A stretch of 64,000 bases of DNA, taken from NCBI RefSeq assembly GCF_001941975.2, contig NZ_CP146991.1:3469001-3533000 (forward strand). Reading direction: 5' to 3'. Numbering within the stretch: position 1 is the first letter of the stretch; each line of letters opens with the position of its first letter. This DNA is from Sporomusa sphaeroides DSM 2875. Its GTDB lineage: Bacteria > Bacillota > Negativicutes > Sporomusales > Sporomusaceae. The notes beneath the pieces are model-generated. The model was not told the origin of the DNA. It did not search any database and saw nothing but the letters and a program-made list of their open reading frames with translations. The position numbers and the translations under genes were made by a program. This document shows positions 61,715 through 64,000 of this stretch, piece after piece.

Positions 61715-64000
61715 TTACTTGAATTTCACTTTGCGCTGATTGAGTTTTTGCATCAGTCCCGGGCGACCGCCCGGAATAACAATCTCGCGCATAATTTCAT
61801 CTGCCGACAAGCCCAGAGCTTCACCGGCCATAACTTCTTCATCGGCAATCGGACTGATTTTTTCAGTATAACAGGCCACTAAAAAGCCAAGTACGGCTCC
61901 CACTAGCGGCACACCCACCCAGGGCAGATAGGGAATGCCGCCGCCGGCCAACAGGAAGATGGCTGTCAGCAGCAGAGCGCCTACACCCATTCCATAACAG
62001 CGTTCCGGGACGGTAAAGATACCTGTCAGCCGGGCCACTGTCCGGCGCCAACCGGTTGCAGGAACTTGTTGATTGAGCCGTTTGCGGCGGATAACGGTCA
62101 TAATACCGGTATGGTCCAGTCCCAGGAACAGGATGGTGGCAATAATGGCCGTCATCCCGGCCAGAATGCTTTTTACTTCGGTAAGCACCTGGTACAACTC
62201 ACCGCGCGGGTCGGGCTCGATGATTCCTAACGCCGTCGAATACAGGGAGGCATTGTTGTGGCCTGCCTGCTTGTGCACAACCGGTGCCACAGCATTAATG
62301 TCAATATGGCCGGTAGTTAGAATCTGAATACGGGCGCCGGGAATTACCTGTCCGGCAATAAATTTATCCAGGATATTAATGGAATGGCTGATTTCCTCAT
62401 CTTTAAGGTCTGGAACGGCACTGGCCAGATAGGCAATTTGGGCGGCAATCACCGGCACATCAATTTGCTGCAATTGTCCCAGATGGCTATTGGCGCTGGC
62501 AAGGCTGGTTCTGGCCCCGTTAACGTCAAAGGCTTTCAGCGTATTGAGGCTGGTTTGACCATTAACAGCAATATTATCAAGAACAGATTTGGCGCGGCGG
62601 GCATTGTCCGCCACACTGTCAAGCTGAGCTAGATTTGTGCTCAGTGTAATGAGATTTTGCTGCGCGCCGCTGACATTGTTGACCGTTTTATCCACATCGC
62701 CATTGACCAACCGGACTACCTGCAGCGTATTGACCAAACTGCCTAACGTGTTGGACGAATTGTCAAGCTGGCTGCGAATATTGCTGGTATCAATACCGGC
62801 AAGCGCGCTCGTGGCCGTCTGAATCGTGCCGCCGGCTGCCTGCAGGCCGGATAAGGTTTGTTCTAGAGCGTTAATCCCGCTGTCATAGTGTTCCAGAGTC
62901 CCCAGGGCAATACCACTCATACTCTTAGCATCTTGCGCAAAGCCGGGAATTTGTCCGACCAGTTTGCCTGTTTCACCAAGCGCCTGGCCCAGCTCCTGGC
63001 GCGGATTCTTGTAGACGGCAGTCGCCGTTTGTCCGCTTACCATATTGTTCTCCAGCTTATAGCCCTGGATGCTGCCTGACGGATTAGCCAGCCAGGAAGC
63101 GTCCCCCTCGGTTATGCGGCCTTCCACTTTGCCGCCTGTGTCTGCTGCCGTAATCTCGGCCACAACATTTCCTTTGGCAGGCGTGCTGCCGGCCTGTGGC
63201 GGTTCGGCTGCAGTCCCCTGAAAGACAACAATATCCCCTTTGCCCAGTTCGGTACCGGCAGCCGGGGTAATGGTAATTTTCGACCCATAGGCCTGCAGGA
63301 AGCGTTTAAGCTCCAGCATGGTGCTCACCATGTACGTCATATCGTCATTGTTGCCGTCAACAGATACGTTCTGCGCATACGCTAGCTGCAGTTCCTGTTG
63401 TATCGCCCCGGCAATGCTTTCTCCCAGACGCAGCGGGTTGGCAGGTTCACTGCCTACCGGAAAGCTAATTTCAATTACCTGATAATCTGCCAGCAGCGAC
63501 TTAATCGCGGTATTGACAGCCGCCGATTTATCAAGCGAGTTTAAAATAACCCCGACAGAGGAGCCGTCGCGAAAGGTGAAGCGAACGCCGTCCATCTGTG
63601 AGATTTTATCTAAAAGCATATTTCTCGCTCCCTCCGGCACACCACGCACAGTCAGGCGCGGGTCAGTCATCACCCCGACACTTGCACCGCCGGGAATGCC
63701 GCCAAAGGTTTTCGACAGTTCCTCATATACGGTTTTGGTTTTAAAGGTCTCAGGCAAAGCAATGAAGAAGGGGGTCTTACCGGTAATGGTTGGTCCTTCT
63801 TTGATTTTGCCGCCTGGGAATACTTCATTGACAATCTTGGCAATATGAACAGCCGCATCCTCGCGGTTTTCTTCTCTGATCTGAAGTAATATGTCATATT
63901 CCCCATAGTCGCCCACAAGGCTGGCCAGGGTTTTCGAAAAGTACGTGTTGGCAGCCATGGAGACCGAACTGGCTAACAGGGTACCGATGAGTACACTGAT
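61715..64000 (-). CDS. Large membrane protein, 5' end cut by window
   Basis: The frame enters from the right edge with no start: 14 codons before the first Met read ISVLIGTLLASSVS, a membrane helix, so the true start is beyond 64000. About 760 residues are visible. A long extracytoplasmic region contains two related alpha-beta segments (about 20-170: ILLQIREENREDAAVHIAKIV; later a LNSLDKSAAVNTAIKSLLADY block), then a heptad-like, Ser/Asn-rich helical part (about 330-520: LEQTLSGLQAAGG, SNTLGSLVNTLQVV). Three or four helices near the C-terminus (GMTAIIATILFLGL; GALLLTAIFLLAGGGIPYLP) follow. I do not recognise the family with confidence. The layout resembles a permease or envelope-spanning export factor paired with the adjoining ATPase. 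Confidence 0.7.
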   Translation of the reverse strand: MSVLIGTLLASSVSMAANTYFSKTLASLVGDYGEYDILLQIREENREDAAVHIAKIVNEVFPGGKIKEGPTITGKTPFFIALPETFKTKTVYEELSKTFGGIPGGASVGVMTDPRLTVRGVPEGARNMLLDKISQMDGVRFTFRDGSSVGVILNSLDKSAAVNTAIKSLLADYQVIEISFPVGSEPANPLRLGESIAGAIQQELQLAYAQNVSVDGNNDDMTYMVSTMLELKRFLQAYGSKITITPAAGTELGKGDIVVFQGTAAEPPQAGSTPAKGNVVAEITAADTGGKVEGRITEGDASWLANPSGSIQGYKLENNMVSGQTATAVYKNPRQELGQALGETGKLVGQIPGFAQDAKSMSGIALGTLEHYDSGINALEQTLSGLQAAGGTIQTATSALAGIDTSNIRSQLDNSSNTLGSLVNTLQVVRLVNGDVDKTVNNVSGAQQNLITLSTNLAQLDSVADNARRAKSVLDNIAVNGQTSLNTLKAFDVNGARTSLASANSHLGQLQQIDVPVIAAQIAYLASAVPDLKDEEISHSINILDKFIAGQVIPGARIQILTTGHIDINAVAPVVHKQAGHNNASLYSTALGIIEPDPRGELYQVLTEVKSILAGMTAIIATILFLGLDHTGIMTVIRRKRLNQQVPATGWRRTVARLTGIFTVPERCYGMGVGALLLTAIFLLAGGGIPYLPWVGVPLVGAVLGFLVACYTEKISPIADEEVMAGEALGLSADEIMREIVIPGGRPGLMQKLNQRKVKFK

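Noticed and set aside
61715-63958. Start at the ATG at 63958 for the last gene
   Set aside because: The frame stays open upstream to 64000 and encodes a hydrophobic helix, so this Met is probably internal and the gene is cut by the window.
1-64000. CRISPR arrays, tRNA/rRNA genes, transposases, prophage genes
   Set aside because: Looked for by eye on both strands. No regularly spaced repeats, no cloverleaf with a T-loop sequence and no transposase or phage motif were found.

Overview
The window is chromosomal DNA from a diderm Firmicute, most likely class Negativicutes and close to the Sporomusaceae (Sporomusa/Pelosinus type). The basis is established knowledge of the group applied to what is seen. 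There is a complete-looking LPS programme (lipid A, Kdo, heptose, core, O-antigen, Lpt transport) together with OmpM-type porins that carry an N-terminal SLH domain before the barrel. That porin type is characteristic of Negativicutes.

Layout. (1) 1-23.6 kb, almost all on the minus strand: an ABC-transporter-dependent O-antigen cluster. Read in transcription order it has a polyprenyl-phosphate sugar transferase, Wzm, Wzt with a C-terminal cargo domain, three methyltransferase-type proteins, a GT11 fucosyltransferase, an AsnB-like amidotransferase, eight GT2/GT4 glycosyltransferases, then nucleotide-sugar genes gmd, fcl, ugd, a UDP-GlcA epimerase and manC (cut by the left edge). The 7.8-13 kb part is much more AT-rich than the rest, and one GT2 gene there is frameshifted. 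(2) 23.9-34.2 kb, mixed strands: PIG-L deacetylase, core glycosyltransferases including two GT9 heptosyltransferases, an LPS-kinase-like protein, O-antigen ligase, and split hldE (kinase and adenylyltransferase). (3) 34.2-43.2 kb: LptD, a VYG-repeat exported protein, three SLH porins, a YqgF-like RNase H fold protein and a third GT9. (4) 43.2-60.9 kb: one long minus-strand lipid A/Kdo/Lpt unit in the order lpxC fabZ lpxA lpxI lpxB msbA waaA-lpxK(fused) kdsB kdsA kdsD kdsC lpxL lptC lptA lptB lptF DUF3084, from a good promoter at 60853-60881 to a strong terminator at 43209-43241. (5) 60.9-64 kb: an amino-acid-type ABC ATPase and a large membrane protein cut by the right edge.

How it fits together: regions 3 and 4 make Kdo-lipid A, flip it (MsbA) and carry it to the surface (LptBFCAD). 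Region 2 adds heptose core and ligates O-antigen. Region 1 makes GDP-fucose and UDP-uronic acids, assembles a fucosylated and probably amidated and methyl-capped O-chain, and exports it.

The most interesting signal is in the 5' leaders of the three porin genes. Each carries the same small hairpin, with a nearly invariant 12-nt loop (GAAACNTGGACA) on a stem whose flanking base pairs covary. It is followed 8-12 nt later by a segment complementary to that gene's own Shine-Dalgarno. The complementarity is preserved although both partners differ in sequence in the third gene. This looks like a shared RNA switch controlling porin translation. Other points: an approximately 195-bp palindromic element filling the kdsD-kdsA gap, a recurring AGCAGGAAT motif upstream of four envelope genes, porin paralogues identical over 122 residues then abruptly different, and a WaaA-LpxK fusion. 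No tRNA, rRNA, CRISPR array, transposase or phage gene was seen.
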